From Paracoccus ravus (lineage in GTDB: Bacteria > Pseudomonadota > Alphaproteobacteria > Rhodobacterales > Rhodobacteraceae), in contig NZ_SDEB01000005.1 in assembly GCF_004522175.1 (NCBI RefSeq), forward strand, positions 154,675-218,674: 64,000 nt of DNA. The letters run 5' to 3'. This document shows positions 42,347 to 52,272 of this stretch, piece by piece. The position numbers and the translations under genes were made by a program. Below the pieces are notes generated by a model. It was not told where the DNA came from, searched no databases, and worked only from the letters and a program-made list of their open reading frames with translations. Every line of letters starts with the position of its first letter. The first letter of the stretch is position 1.

Positions 42347-44244
42347 CAGAAAGCCTGCCCCAGACCAATATAAAGCTGTGTGCCGCCGCCTTCCTCATCA
42401 TAGCCCCCGCCCAGCGGGTAGGCCACGTCGATGCGCAACGGCCCGATCGGCGTTTCATAGCGTGCGCCCAAACCCGCCCCGGCATGCCAGTCGCTCTCGC
42501 CTGAAAAGCCGTTCTCTTCCCAGACGCGACCGGCATCGACAAAGGCCACGAGGCCCAGCTTTTCGCGGATCTTCATCCGGGCCTCGGCATTGAGGACCGC
42601 GATGCTCATGCCGCCGGTCGTCACGAAATCGGTCTCGCCCTCGATGACATCGACGCCAAGCGATTCATAGGGCTGCCCGCGCACCGTGCCGCCGCCGCCG
42701 GAAAAGAACAGGTAGTCGCGCGGCACCTCGTCGATTTCCGGCCCCAGAACCGTCCCCAGACGCGAGCGGCCGGCCAGGGTAAAGCGGTCTTCGGTGCCGA
42801 AACTGTAATAGCCGCGCCCCTCGGCGACCAGTTGCGCGCCGCTGCCGGTTTCGTCCTGCAGACCATAGAACGGCGTGGCCGATCCAAAGATCCAGAAACC
42901 GCGCTTGGCATCGGTCGGCTCGTCCCGGCGGTCCCATGTCGCCGACATGGGCAGCGCCAAGAGGCGGAAATTCGTGCGACCGGATTCGTCATCGACCTGA
43001 AGCGCGCGGAACTGCAGAGCAATGTCGGCGGTCAGCTCGTCATTATGCATATAGGTGAAGCCCAGACCGAAGGTGCCGGTCTTTTGGTCGTAATCGTCCT
43101 CGTCCTCGCTGGTGACCTCGGCCATGACATAGCCGGTGACGTCGGGATGCAGGGTCGCGGGCCGGTCGAGGCGGATACCAAGGCCGTAATCCATGCCGGT
43201 CAGGTCCGAGCCGATATCCTCGACATCGAAATCGACGCGAAGTCTTTCGCCGCCGCGCAGCAGGTTGCGATGCATCCAGTAGCCGGTCAGGTTGAGCCCG
43301 TCGATGCTGGAAAATTCGAAGCCGCCGCCGATGCGGCGCAGCTTCTGCTCGGCCACGAGCAGATCCACGTCCAGCGTATTGTCGGCATTGACGTAATCCG
43401 CCTCGGTCAGGGTGATGGCCGAGAATATGCCGGTGCGGCGCAGCCGCTTGCGCACATCCTCGAGCAGTTCCGGGTCGAAACGCTCGCCCTCGGGAAAGCC
43501 CGCGATCTTGTAGAGGCGGCGTGTCGTCAGACGCTGGTTCCCGCGCACCTGCAGGTTGCCAAAGCGCAGCGCGGGGCCGGGGTCCAGCGCGATGCGGCTG
43601 TCAATGAGGTTGGTCGCGTGATCGGCGGTGATGTCGGTCTCGGTCACCTCGGCCTTGGCATGGCCGACATCGCGCCAGCCCGCAACGGCCGAGGTCGCGG
43701 CGGTCTTCATGTCGCGGGTCCGGGCCACCGCGCCGCTGCGATAATCGGGGGGAAGTTCCGTGCCGCGCGCCACCGGTGCGATCTGGGCACGCGAATAGCG
43801 AAAGCGCGGGCCGGGGTCGATGACGACCAGCACCTTGCGGACGACCTCCGGCGCATCCAAGGGCGCGATGGTCGCAGCCTCGACCCCGTCCAGCTTGATG
43901 TCGATCACGCCCGAAAAATAGCCCTCGTCATAGAGCACGCCAAGAAAGCGCGCATAATCGCCCCGTGCCGCCGCCAGAATGTCCTGACCGGTGACGCGCC
44001 CCTCGTTCTGGGCCGAAATCAGCAGCGAGGTGTTGCGGATCGCGGGAGGGATATCCTCATCGGTGCCGCGCACCAGAATGTCGATATCGACCGGAGAGGC
44101 CTCGTTGCCCTTTGACCCGCCGAAAAGTCCAGAAAATGGCGAGGAGACTGCCGAGAAGGGACCGGAGGATTGCGCCCAGGCGAAACCGCCGCTCACGCCA
44201 AGCAGGAATATGGCGGCGGTACCTGCCGTCAGAGCTCGCTTCAT
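42346..44244 (-). CDS. tamA: outer-membrane assembly factor TamA (BamA/Omp85 family)
   Basis: A protein of 632 residues with a signal peptide (ALTAGTAAIFLLGVSGGFAWA), POTRA domains in the first 270 residues (LQVRGNQRLTTRRLYKIAGF begins one) and a C-terminal Omp85 barrel. The barrel ends RIDVAYPLGGGYDEEGG and then TQLYIGLGQAF with a terminal Phe. The VRGQPY motif (GGTVRGQPYESLG) corresponds to the VRGF/Y loop of the family. It forms an operon with tamB. Confidence 0.92.
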   Translation of the reverse strand: MKRALTAGTAAIFLLGVSGGFAWAQSSGPFSAVSSPFSGLFGGSKGNEASPVDIDILVRGTDEDIPPAIRNTSLLISAQNEGRVTGQDILAAARGDYARFLGVLYDEGYFSGVIDIKLDGVEAATIAPLDAPEVVRKVLVVIDPGPRFRYSRAQIAPVARGTELPPDYRSGAVARTRDMKTAATSAVAGWRDVGHAKAEVTETDITADHATNLIDSRIALDPGPALRFGNLQVRGNQRLTTRRLYKIAGFPEGERFDPELLEDVRKRLRRTGIFSAITLTEADYVNADNTLDVDLLVAEQKLRRIGGGFEFSSIDGLNLTGYWMHRNLLRGGERLRVDFDVEDIGSDLTGMDYGLGIRLDRPATLHPDVTGYVMAEVTSEDEDDYDQKTGTFGLGFTYMHNDELTADIALQFRALQVDDESGRTNFRLLALPMSATWDRRDEPTDAKRGFWIFGSATPFYGLQDETGSGAQLVAEGRGYYSFGTEDRFTLAGRSRLGTVLGPEIDEVPRDYLFFSGGGGTVRGQPYESLGVDVIEGETDFVTTGGMSIAVLNAEARMKIREKLGLVAFVDAGRVWEENGFSGESDWHAGAGLGARYETPIGPLRIDVAYPLGGGYDEEGGGTQLYIGLGQAF

Positions 44245-44335
44245 CCTCGCCTGCCTGTTCTCGAGATTGTTTTCCAGAATCTTGCAGGCAAGCGCGCCGA
44301 AAATCCAGTCTCAAGGGGCAGGTGTCGGCAAAACT

Positions 44336-45259
44336 TCACTCAATTGCGGCAAGACAGCCATGCAGCGCCGCCATGTCGTCACGGATCATCCCGACCGGAA
44401 CGGCCTGGGGGATACGCGCCATCAGCGGGTCCGAGAGGAATGCCGCCTCGAAGATCGGAAATCTCTGGGCGGCGCTGCGTGCGACGCTGCCCGCGAGGAA
44501 CATCCCGTCCATCGGCATGAAGCGCAGCGCCAGTTCGCGGCAGAGCAGGCCGAACAGCCGGGCATAGAGATCGCAGGTCGCCGCCGCCTCGGCGTCTCCG
44601 CGATCGGCGGCCTCGACCACGGCTTCGGCGCGTATCGGCCCGGTTCCCGTGCGCTCGGCATGAAGCCGCGCAAGGCCACGCCCGGCAAAAAGCTCCTCGA
44701 CGGAATCGAAGGCCGAGGCACGTGCCCCCAGTGCCTCGACCAGAGGTGTCCAGATCGAAAGCGGCAACCTCGTATGGCCCTCTTCATGCTCGAAGCAGGC
44801 GATACCGCCGCCGGGCAGGACCTTGACCGCGCAGACGTTGAAGCCCGTGCCGGCATTGACGACAAGGCGCTGGCCATTGGTCAGCACCGTGCCCGGCCCC
44901 TCGCGCAGGAAGCCCGCCGCCTCGCCCGACAAAGCCGGGGTCGCATAGCCCAAGGCGGAGAGGTCGTTGATCAGCCGCGCGCGATAGCCTCCGGTCAGTT
45001 CGATCAACCGCGCCTCGCTGAAATCCCAGTCGCGATTGGTCAGCCGCGCCCGCCCCTGCGAGACGGGACCGGCGACGGCGACGCAGACCGCTTCGATCTC
45101 GGGGCCGCCCTGCGTGTCCAGAAAAAGGCCGATCACCTCGTCAAAGGATGCGTGATCGTCCCCCCGGAAACGGGTGATCGTCTCGGCGCGGATTCCCTCG
45201 CGATCGGCAAGCGCCAGTCGCGCATTGGTGCCGCCAACATCCGCCAGCAAGATCGTCAT
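44336..45259 (-). CDS. glk: glucokinase
   Basis: A hexokinase-like sugar kinase of 307 residues. The phosphate-binding loop LLADVGGTNARLAL is at the start. Further motifs are LTNRDWDFSE, LINDLSALGYA (catalytic Asp), VVNAGTGFNVC and FEHEEGHTRLPL (the EEGH sugar-contact motif of group A glucokinases). It phosphorylates glucose to glucose-6-phosphate in the cytoplasm. Two adjacent ATGs (45262 and 45259) follow AAGGAG; the second has better spacing. Transcribed alone. Confidence 0.9.
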   Translation of the reverse strand: MTILLADVGGTNARLALADREGIRAETITRFRGDDHASFDEVIGLFLDTQGGPEIEAVCVAVAGPVSQGRARLTNRDWDFSEARLIELTGGYRARLINDLSALGYATPALSGEAAGFLREGPGTVLTNGQRLVVNAGTGFNVCAVKVLPGGGIACFEHEEGHTRLPLSIWTPLVEALGARASAFDSVEELFAGRGLARLHAERTGTGPIRAEAVVEAADRGDAEAAATCDLYARLFGLLCRELALRFMPMDGMFLAGSVARSAAQRFPIFEAAFLSDPLMARIPQAVPVGMIRDDMAALHGCLAAIE

Positions 45260-45417
45260 CATCCGCTCCTTCAACCCCTGCGTTTTACCGCCTTTTAGGG
45301 GATCGGATCGCGCCTTGCTAGCGCTCGCATCGCGGCTACCGTGACGGCCCGCGCGGAACCTGCCCCGGCATTCGCCTGTTATGTCGCTGCAAGACCGCGC
45401 AAGCGAGAGGTAAGACA

Positions 45418-45861
45418 ATGGCCCGCAAATCCATCCGCAACACCGCCCTGACCTGCCTTGTCGCAGTCCTTTCCTTCGCATCCGTTCCTGCCAGCGCCGA
45501 ATTGGTCACGCATGAGGAAAACCGGGCCAATCCCCGCGGCTGGTCCGCGATTGCGGGAACCGAGCCCCGCGCGGTGCGCGACATGGCGCGCGAACTGCCC
45601 GTGTCCGATCAGGCCACGGCGGACCAGCCGTGGTGCGCGGCGAGCGACGAGATCGCGCAGTCCCTGAGCGAGGATTTCGAAGAGGAAAAGGTCGCCACCA
45701 ACGGCTCGGACACGGCGCTTTGGGGTTCCGACATGATGGGTACCTGGACCGTCGTTCTCGAGCGCCCCGATGCCACGAGCTGCGTGATCGCCTCGGGGAT
45801 CGGCTTCAGCGCGGATCAGGGTCCGAGGCGCTACTTCGTCCAGGCAGGGCTGCTGCGCTGA
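45418..45861 (+). CDS. hypothetical secreted protein
   Basis: A protein of 147 residues with a clear signal peptide (TALTCLVAVLSFASVPASA). The mature domain of about 115 residues is acidic and has two cysteines (WCAAS and SCVIAS) that could form one disulfide, plus GTWTVVLERP. I do not recognise the family. It lies divergent from glk and is followed by a hairpin before ahcY. An AGAGGT ribosome site precedes the ATG. Confidence 0.7.
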   Translation: MARKSIRNTALTCLVAVLSFASVPASAELVTHEENRANPRGWSAIAGTEPRAVRDMARELPVSDQATADQPWCAASDEIAQSLSEDFEEEKVATNGSDTALWGSDMMGTWTVVLERPDATSCVIASGIGFSADQGPRRYFVQAGLLR

Positions 45862-45863
45862 CC

Positions 45864-45886
45864 GGGCGATTTGCAGAAAATCGCCC
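45864..45886 (+). terminator. hairpin between the secreted-protein gene and ahcY
   Basis: GGGCGATTT / AAATCGCCC, 9-bp arms with a 5-base loop, 3 bases after the stop codon. No T-run follows, so it may be a weak terminator or an mRNA-protecting stem. Confidence 0.4.
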
Positions 45887-45933
45887 CGAATGATATGGCC
45901 GGGTCAAGTTTCCCATTCGCCCGAGGCAGAGCC

Positions 45934-47325
45934 GTGACCGATCATATCATCCGAGACATTACCCTTGCCGATTTCGGCCGCAAGGAACTGGACATCGCCG
46001 AGACCGAGATGCCGGGCCTGATGGCGCTGCGCGCCCAGTTCGGCGAGACGAAGCCGCTGAAAGGCGCGCGTATCGCCGGTTCGCTGCACATGACGATCCA
46101 GACCGCCGTGCTGATCGAGACGCTGGTGGCGCTCGGGGCCGAGGTCCGCTGGGCCTCGTGCAATATCTATTCGACCCAAGACCATGCCGCCGCCGCGATT
46201 GCCGCTTCGGGCATCCCGGTCTTTGCCATCAAGGGCGAGACGCTCGAGGAATATTGGTCCTATACCGACCAGATCTTCCAGTTCGGCGAAGGCACCGCGA
46301 ATCTGATCCTCGACGATGGCGGCGATGCCAGCATGTACGTGCTGATGGGCGCGCGTGTCGAAGCGGGCGAGACCGATCTGATCGCCGTCCCGACCTCGGA
46401 AGAGGAGGAATATCTCTTCGCGCAAATCAAGAAGCGCCTCGCGCAATCGCCGGGCTGGTTCACCAAGCAGCGCAACGCGATCCAAGGCGTCTCGGAAGAG
46501 ACCACCACCGGCGTTCACCGCCTGTATGATCTGCACAAAAAGGGCCTGCTGCCCTTCCCGGCGATCAACGTCAATGACAGCGTCACCAAGTCGAAATTCG
46601 ACAACAAGTACGGCTGCAAGGAATCGCTGGTGGACGGCATCCGCCGCGCCACCGACGTGATGATGGCGGGCAAAGTCGCCGTGGTCTGCGGCTATGGTGA
46701 CGTGGGCAAGGGCTCGGCCGCCAGCTTGCGCGGCGCTGGTGCCCGCGTGAAGGTCACCGAGGTCGATCCGATCTGCGCGCTGCAAGCCGCGATGGACGGC
46801 TTCGAGGTCGTGCTGCTGGAAGACGTCGCCGCAACCGCCGACATCTTCGTCACCACCACCGGCAACAAGGACATCATCCGCATCGAGCACATGCGCGAGA
46901 TGAAGGACATGGCCATCGTCGGCAACATTGGTCACTTCGACAATGAGATCCAAGTCGCCGCGCTCAAGAACCACAAATGGACCAATATCAAGGACCAGGT
47001 GGACATGATCGAGATGCCCTCGGGCAATCGCATCATCCTGCTGTCGCAAGGCCGTCTGCTGAACCTCGGCAATGCGACCGGCCATCCGAGCTTCGTGATG
47101 TCGGCAAGCTTCACCAACCAGGTGCTGGCCCAGATCGAGCTGTGGACCAAGGGCGACGAATACCAGCCCGGCGTCTACATCCTGCCCAAGCATCTCGATG
47201 AGCAGGTCGCCCGCCTGCATCTGGACCGGATCGGCGTCAAGCTGACCACCCTTTCCAAGGAACAGGCCGATTACATCGGCGTGACCCCGGAAGGCCCCTA
47301 CAAGTCCGAGCATTACCGCTACTGA
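45934..47325 (+). CDS. ahcY: adenosylhomocysteinase
   Basis: A cytoplasmic enzyme of 463 residues that hydrolyses S-adenosylhomocysteine to adenosine and homocysteine, recycling the by-product of methylation. The start GTG 45934 ([20 protein letters not shown]) matches relatives; an ATG 13 codons upstream is less likely. Motifs: [15 protein letters not shown], the NAD-binding [29 protein letters not shown] and the C-terminal [10 protein letters not shown]. No SAH riboswitch pattern was seen upstream. Confidence 0.95.
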   Translation: MTDHIIRDITLADFGRKELDIAETEMPGLMALRAQFGETKPLKGARIAGSLHMTIQTAVLIETLVALGAEVRWASCNIYSTQDHAAAAIAASGIPVFAIKGETLEEYWSYTDQIFQFGEGTANLILDDGGDASMYVLMGARVEAGETDLIAVPTSEEEEYLFAQIKKRLAQSPGWFTKQRNAIQGVSEETTTGVHRLYDLHKKGLLPFPAINVNDSVTKSKFDNKYGCKESLVDGIRRATDVMMAGKVAVVCGYGDVGKGSAASLRGAGARVKVTEVDPICALQAAMDGFEVVLLEDVAATADIFVTTTGNKDIIRIEHMREMKDMAIVGNIGHFDNEIQVAALKNHKWTNIKDQVDMIEMPSGNRIILLSQGRLLNLGNATGHPSFVMSASFTNQVLAQIELWTKGDEYQPGVYILPKHLDEQVARLHLDRIGVKLTTLSKEQADYIGVTPEGPYKSEHYRY

Positions 47326-47407
47326 CCGGCAGGGCTGCGGTTTTTCTTGCCATATGACCGCAGCCCGCTACGCTTTCCCCGGAGAACCACATTTCGGGGA
47401 AAGCAAA

Positions 47408-47749
47408 ATGAGCAAACGGGACGACCTGATCGCGAAATACGCTGCCGACATGCAGGACAAGCTGGGCCATTCGCCCGATATGGACCTCTTGACCAAGGTG
47501 GTGATCGGCTGCGGACCCTCGATTTACAGCGATGATGCGGAAACGGTCGCGGCGTCGGACCCCGAGGAGCTTGAGCGCATCAAGAATAATTATCTGGTGA
47601 AAAAGCTTGGCCTGACCGACGGACCGGCGCTGATGGATGCGATCCAATCGGTCGTGGCGAAATACGGCACATCCAACCGCAACAAGTATCGCGCCGTGGT
47701 CTATTACATGCTCTGCCAGCATTTCGGCAGGGAATCCATCTACGCCTGA
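47408..47749 (+). CDS. DUF2853 family protein
   Basis: A protein of 113 residues, fully helical in appearance, matching DUF2853: the N-terminus DDLIAKYAADMQDKLG, a central VVIGCGPSIYSDDAETVAAS and a C-terminal YRAVVYYMLCQHFGRES. Function unknown. Directly downstream of ahcY and followed by a strong terminator, so it may be read through from ahcY or have its own promoter in the 80-base gap. Confidence 0.82.
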   Translation: MSKRDDLIAKYAADMQDKLGHSPDMDLLTKVVIGCGPSIYSDDAETVAASDPEELERIKNNYLVKKLGLTDGPALMDAIQSVVAKYGTSNRNKYRAVVYYMLCQHFGRESIYA

Positions 47750-47760
47750 CGACAGCGGCA

Positions 47761-47791
47761 GGTCCGGCTTTCGGGCCGGACCGCTTTTCTT
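47761..47791 (+). terminator. terminator after the DUF2853 gene
   Basis: GGTCCGGC / GCCGGACC stem (8 bp) with a TTTCGG loop and GCTTTTCTT tail. Confidence 0.8.
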
Positions 47792-47890
47792 CGCCTGTCA
47801 TTCAAGTTCCCGCTACATCCCGAACCGGGCACTGGAAAAACTGCCCGACCTGTTCTTTTATGCCTTTGACGTCCGAAGAAAGGTTATCCG

Positions 47891-49456
47891 ATGTTCCGCC
47901 TGACGAGCTCTGCCCTGGCCCTGGCGGCCATGACCGCGCCTGCATTTGCCGATGTCACCCCCGAACAGGTCTGGCAATCCTGGGTCGATTACTACCAGTC
48001 GGTGGGCTATTCGGTGACCGAGGGCGGCCGCGACAAATCGGGCGACAGGCTGACGCTGCGCGACGTGGTGATCGCCACCGGCGGTGAAAGCGGCAGAATG
48101 CAACTGACCCTGCCCCAAGTGGTGCTGACGGATCTGGGCGACGGCAAGGTCAAGACCCTCTTCGCCGAGGAACTCGGACTGGACCTGTCGGGCAGTGAGA
48201 CCGAGGGTGAAAACTACGAACTTCCGGTCACCGTCCGCATCCCCGGCAACACGATCACGACCAGCGGCGCAGCCGCCGACATGACCCATGAATTCGACTA
48301 TCCGACGGTCGAACTGACGACCAGCACGATTACCACGAATGGCAGTGAAAGCCCGCTGCCGGTGAAATTCAGCCTCTCCGGCACAAGCGGCACCTTCCAC
48401 ACCGTCACCGGATCGCCGAACAGATATGACTATGAGATGGTCTCGGAGGCGATGACCTTCGAGGGGGACGTGCCCGACGATCAGAATGGCATGGTGAAAT
48501 TCGCAGGCAGCCTCGACGGGCTGGAGAGCCGGGGCAAGTTGTCGGCTCCGGGCGAATTCACGAATATGGAAGAGGAAATGGATGCCGCTCTGAAATCGGG
48601 GCTCAGCATCGAAGGCAGCCTCAAGGCGGGCGTGGCGAAAGCGAATTTCGACTATTCGGGAACCGATGAACAGGGTCAGCCCACCAGCGGCACGGGCACC
48701 TATGACGGCAAGGGCTTTGACGCGTCGTTCAACCTGTCGCGACAGGGCATGGGATACAAGCTCGGCTCGGCGGCTGCGCAGTTCCAGCTGACCTCGCCGC
48801 AGGTTCCCTTCCCGATCAGCTATGGCTTCGAGAGCGGCAGCATGGACCTGCTGCTGCCGGTGTCGCAACAGGACGCCGCCCAACCCTTCAAATTCGCCTA
48901 TGCCCTGAACGGGGTCACGATGGCCGAGGAGATCTGGAAGATCTTCGATCCGCAGGCATTGCTGTCGCGCGCCCCGGCCTCGCTCGAACTTGATCTCTCG
49001 GGCCTGATGAAGGTCACGCGCGATCTCTTCGCCATGCCCGAAGAGACGCTGCCCGGCACGCCAGAGAACCCGGATGCCGCGCCGGACGCGCAGGCTCCTA
49101 CGGCGGCGATGGCGGATGCGGAGGACAGCGGTTTCGAGCCGGTCGAGATGCAGATCAACCGGCTTGCGCTGGATCTGCTGGGGGCCAAGGTCAATGCCAC
49201 GGGTGAATTGAAGGCCGCGGCGGACGGCAATATCGAGGCGCCGGTGGGCCAGATCCACGCCGAATATGAGGGTCTGAACACGCTCCTTGACAGCCTCGGC
49301 ACGATCGGGATCGTGCCTGCCGAGCAGATGATGGGCGTGCGCATGATGCTGGCGCTTTTCGCCAAGCCGGTCGAAGGCACGACCGACAGGATGGCCACCG
49401 ATCTCGAATTCCGCGAAGGCGGCGCAGTCTTTGCCAATGGCCAGCAGATCAGGTAA
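47891..49456 (+). CDS. DUF2125 domain secreted protein
   Basis: A protein of 521 residues with a signal peptide (LTSSALALAAMTAPAFA). The mature protein is rich in beta strands and Thr/Ser/Gly, with alternating segments typical of DUF2125 proteins (for example VTLTDLGDG-like VVLTDLGDGKVKTLF, and LNRLALDLLGAKVNATGEL-like blocks near residue 420). An Asp/Pro/Ala-rich linker lies around residues 390-410. Probably periplasmic; its similarity in style to AsmA/TamB-type beta proteins is only an impression. Function unknown. Confidence 0.75.
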   Translation: MFRLTSSALALAAMTAPAFADVTPEQVWQSWVDYYQSVGYSVTEGGRDKSGDRLTLRDVVIATGGESGRMQLTLPQVVLTDLGDGKVKTLFAEELGLDLSGSETEGENYELPVTVRIPGNTITTSGAAADMTHEFDYPTVELTTSTITTNGSESPLPVKFSLSGTSGTFHTVTGSPNRYDYEMVSEAMTFEGDVPDDQNGMVKFAGSLDGLESRGKLSAPGEFTNMEEEMDAALKSGLSIEGSLKAGVAKANFDYSGTDEQGQPTSGTGTYDGKGFDASFNLSRQGMGYKLGSAAAQFQLTSPQVPFPISYGFESGSMDLLLPVSQQDAAQPFKFAYALNGVTMAEEIWKIFDPQALLSRAPASLELDLSGLMKVTRDLFAMPEETLPGTPENPDAAPDAQAPTAAMADAEDSGFEPVEMQINRLALDLLGAKVNATGELKAAADGNIEAPVGQIHAEYEGLNTLLDSLGTIGIVPAEQMMGVRMMLALFAKPVEGTTDRMATDLEFREGGAVFANGQQIR

Positions 49457-49462
49457 GACCCC

Positions 49463-49530
49463 GCCGGAGCGGGACTAGCCGCGCTCCGGCCAGATTTCGA
49501 CGGGGGTCGGACCGGGTTCCGGCCCCCGTC
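49463..49530 (+). terminator. two consecutive hairpins before pmbA
   Basis: GCCGGAGC / GCTCCGGC (49463-49470 and 49483-49490), followed by a second G/C stem with outer arms CGGGGG / CCCCCG (49501-49528). They lie in the 93-base gap after the DUF2125 gene. T-runs are poor, so termination strength is uncertain. Confidence 0.45.
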
Positions 49531-49549
49531 CGCCTTGCAGGGAGCAGCC

Positions 49550-50902
49550 ATGTCCGATCCGATCCGTCTTCAATCCTTGACCCATCAACTGCTTGAGGCC
49601 GCGCGCCGTGCCGGGGCCGATCAGGCCGATGCGGTCGCGGTCGAGGCCGCCGCCGTCTCGGTCGATGTGCGGGGCGGCAAGCTTGAACAGGCCGAGCGGG
49701 CCGAAGGCGTCGAAATCGGATTGCGGGTGCTGGTCGGGGGCCGTCAGGCCTGTGTCTCGGCCTCGGATCATGCGACACGGACGATCGAGGAAATCGCTGC
49801 CCGCGCGGTCGCCATGGCGCGCGAGGCACCGGTGGATGACAGTCTCGGCCTTGCCGAGCCCGAGCAACTGACCCGTGACACCGATAGCGGCCGGCTCGAG
49901 CTTTTCGATCACGGCGCCGAGCCCAGCCCGCAGGCCCTGCAAGAGGGCGCGTTGCGCGCCGAGGCCGCGGCGCTGGCGGTCGGCGGAATCTCCAAGATCG
50001 AATCCGCCTCGGCCTCGCATACGCGCCGGCATATGTGGATTGCGGCCACGAACGGGTTCTCGGCCGGGCTGGCGCGCAGCGGGCATAGCCTGTCGACCAT
50101 CGCCATCACGGGCGAGGGCACCGGCATGGAGCGCGACTGGGCGGGTGAATCCCGGGCGCATCTGTCCGACATGCCGGAGCCCGAAGAGATCGGCCGACTG
50201 GCCGGCGAACGCACCGTGGCCCGGGCCGGGGCGAGGAAGCCGCCGACAGGGGCCTTTCCGATTCTCTATGACGAGCGCGTCGCATCGGGGTTGATCGGCC
50301 ATCTGGTCAGCGCGGTGAATGGCGCGGCCGTGGCGCGGGGCGCAAGCTGGCTGCGCAATGCTTTGTCAGAGCAGGTTCTGCCCGCAGGTTTCGATCTGGT
50401 CGAAGAGCCGCATCTGCCCCGCATGGGCGGTTCGCGCCTCTTCGATGCCGAAGGGCTGCCGACCGCCCGCCGCGCACTGGTCCAAGACGGGATACTGCAA
50501 GGCTGGACGCTGGATCTGGCCACAGGGCGCAAGCTGGGAATGGCCTCGACCGCGAATGCCATGCGCGGAACCGGGAACCCGCCCTCGCCCGGCGTAACCA
50601 ACCTTGCTCTGACCCCCGGAACCCGGACGTGCGACGATCTGATCCGCGAGATGGGCCGCGGATTGATCGTGACCTCCATGCTTGGCGCCTCGATCAATTC
50701 GACCACGGGGGATTATTCGCGCGGGGCCAGCGGCTTCTGGGTCGAGAATGGCCAGATCACCCATGCCGTCAACGAATGCACCATCGCCGGCAATCTGCGC
50801 GAGATGCTGACGCGTCTCACGGCGGCGAATGACGCGCGCGACTGGCGGGCGATGCGCGTCCCGAGCCTGCTTGTCGAAGGGATGACCGTTGCCGGCGCGT
50901 GA
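49550..50902 (+). CDS. pmbA: metallopeptidase PmbA/TldE family
   Basis: A protein of 450 residues of the TldD/PmbA family. It has GLRVLVGGRQACVSASD near the N-terminus, central GISKIESASASHTRRH, and a C-terminal SPGVTNLALTPGTRTCDDLI with GDYSRGASGFWVENGQI. PmbA (TldE) pairs with TldD to degrade peptides; in this pair TldD carries the metal site. No tldD is in the window. The next gene begins inside its 3' end. Confidence 0.88.
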   Translation: MSDPIRLQSLTHQLLEAARRAGADQADAVAVEAAAVSVDVRGGKLEQAERAEGVEIGLRVLVGGRQACVSASDHATRTIEEIAARAVAMAREAPVDDSLGLAEPEQLTRDTDSGRLELFDHGAEPSPQALQEGALRAEAAALAVGGISKIESASASHTRRHMWIAATNGFSAGLARSGHSLSTIAITGEGTGMERDWAGESRAHLSDMPEPEEIGRLAGERTVARAGARKPPTGAFPILYDERVASGLIGHLVSAVNGAAVARGASWLRNALSEQVLPAGFDLVEEPHLPRMGGSRLFDAEGLPTARRALVQDGILQGWTLDLATGRKLGMASTANAMRGTGNPPSPGVTNLALTPGTRTCDDLIREMGRGLIVTSMLGASINSTTGDYSRGASGFWVENGQITHAVNECTIAGNLREMLTRLTAANDARDWRAMRVPSLLVEGMTVAGA

Positions 50903-51674
50903 TCTGCAACTTCTGGAACAGGCCGCGCGCGAGGCGGGCGAGATCGCCCTGCGCTATTGGCGCAATGACCCGGAGGCATGGGAAAAGGATGCCGGTGCCG
51001 GTCCGGTGAGCGAGGCGGATCTGGCCGTCAACGCGCATCTGGAACAGGTCCTGCGCGGCGCGCGCCCAAGTTATGGCTGGCTCAGCGAGGAATCGACCGA
51101 TGATGCCTCGCGGCTCGATGCCGGGCATTGTTTCATCATCGACCCGATCGACGGCACGCGCGCCTTTCTGGCCGGACAAGAAGGGTTCTCGCATTCCATT
51201 GCCGTGGCGACGGGCGACCGGATCACCGCCGCCGTGGTCCATCTGCCCGCCCAGGGCCTGACCTATTCGGCCCATGCCGATGGACCCGCGCTCTTGAACG
51301 GACAGCCGCTTGTCCCGGCCGATCACGAGTTGGAGGGGGCGCGTGTCCTGACCTCGAAACCCAGTCTTCAGCCGCAGTTCTGGCGCGGCCGGACGCCGCA
51401 GATCCGGCGCGAGTTCCGGCCCTCGCTGGCCTGGCGGCTGTGCCTTGTCGCAGAGGGGCGGTTCAACGCGGCGCTATCCACCCGCGCGGCATGGGAGTGG
51501 GACATCGCCGCAGGCAGCTTGATCGCCGAGCGCGCGGGCTGTCTGGTGACCGAGGTCACGGGACGGACGATGCGGTTCAACACCGCCCGGGCATTGACCG
51601 ATGGGCTGCTGATCGCGCCGCCACGGCTGCATGGCCAGATGGTTGCCGCATTGGGACCCGCCCCGCAAACTTGA
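50889..51674 (+). CDS. inositol-monophosphatase family protein (CysQ-like)
   Basis: A metal-dependent phosphatase of 261 residues. Motif A is WLSEESTDD, the metal-binding core is IIDPIDGTRAFLAG and the C-terminal motif is WEWDIAAGSLIAERAG. It matches the IMPase/FBPase/CysQ superfamily and is best read as a 3'(2'),5'-bisphosphate nucleotidase or inositol phosphatase. The start is TTG at 50889, overlapping pmbA by 14 bases; no in-frame ATG keeps the first helix. Confidence 0.82.
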   Translation: MPARDLQLLEQAAREAGEIALRYWRNDPEAWEKDAGAGPVSEADLAVNAHLEQVLRGARPSYGWLSEESTDDASRLDAGHCFIIDPIDGTRAFLAGQEGFSHSIAVATGDRITAAVVHLPAQGLTYSAHADGPALLNGQPLVPADHELEGARVLTSKPSLQPQFWRGRTPQIRREFRPSLAWRLCLVAEGRFNAALSTRAAWEWDIAAGSLIAERAGCLVTEVTGRTMRFNTARALTDGLLIAPPRLHGQMVAALGPAPQT

Positions 51675-51728
51675 TGCCCCGCGGCAGCGCCGCTATGAAT
51701 GGGGCCGACCTCACAGGACAGGGCCCGC

Positions 51729-52271
51729 ATGCGCCGCATTCCCCCCGCGACCCGCGACCGGCTCGCTGACGAAATCACCTTTCACCCCGCCAATGCCGAG
51801 GCCCGCCTGCTTCGCGAGGCACTGGGGCGCTTTGCCACCGGCGTGACGGTCGTCACGACCCAGGGCAGCCAGGGCCCGATGGGCATGACGGTGAACAGCT
51901 TCAGCAGCGTCTCGCTTGAACCGCCGCTGGTGCTCTGGTGCCCGGCGAAATCCTCGACCCGCCATGCCGATTTTGTCGAGGCGCGGCACTGGTCCGTGCA
52001 TGTCCTGGGTGCCGAGCAGCTTGAGACCTGCCTGCGCTTCACACGGGGGGGCGCGCAGTTCGACGGCCTGCCCGAGACGCGCAATGACCTGGGGATGCCG
52101 GTCCTGCCGGGCGCTGCGGCGCGGTTCGATTGCGAAACCCATGCCGCGCATGAGGCAGGCGATCATACGGTCATGGTCGGCCGCGTGCTGCGCGTGACCG
52201 TGGCCGGACCGGGCGACCACCCGCTGGTCTTTGCCGCAGGTCGTTTCGGCCAGTTCGACCCCGAGGAATAG
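51729..52271 (+). CDS. flavin reductase family protein
   Basis: A protein of about 180 residues with the FMN-binding split-barrel fold: [37 protein letters not shown], and [11 protein letters not shown] toward the end with FAAGRFGQF. It supplies reduced flavin to a two-component mono-oxygenase or acts as a ferric/flavin reductase. No partner oxygenase is adjacent. An in-frame ATG at 51699 would add ten residues. It converges on the pqiC-like gene with a one-base gap. Confidence 0.85.
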   Translation: MRRIPPATRDRLADEITFHPANAEARLLREALGRFATGVTVVTTQGSQGPMGMTVNSFSSVSLEPPLVLWCPAKSSTRHADFVEARHWSVHVLGAEQLETCLRFTRGGAQFDGLPETRNDLGMPVLPGAAARFDCETHAAHEAGDHTVMVGRVLRVTVAGPGDHPLVFAAGRFGQFDPEE

Positions 52272-52272
52272 C

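Noticed and set aside
45862..45933. SAH riboswitch before ahcY
   Set aside because: The expected conserved core is not visible; there is only a simple 9-bp hairpin.
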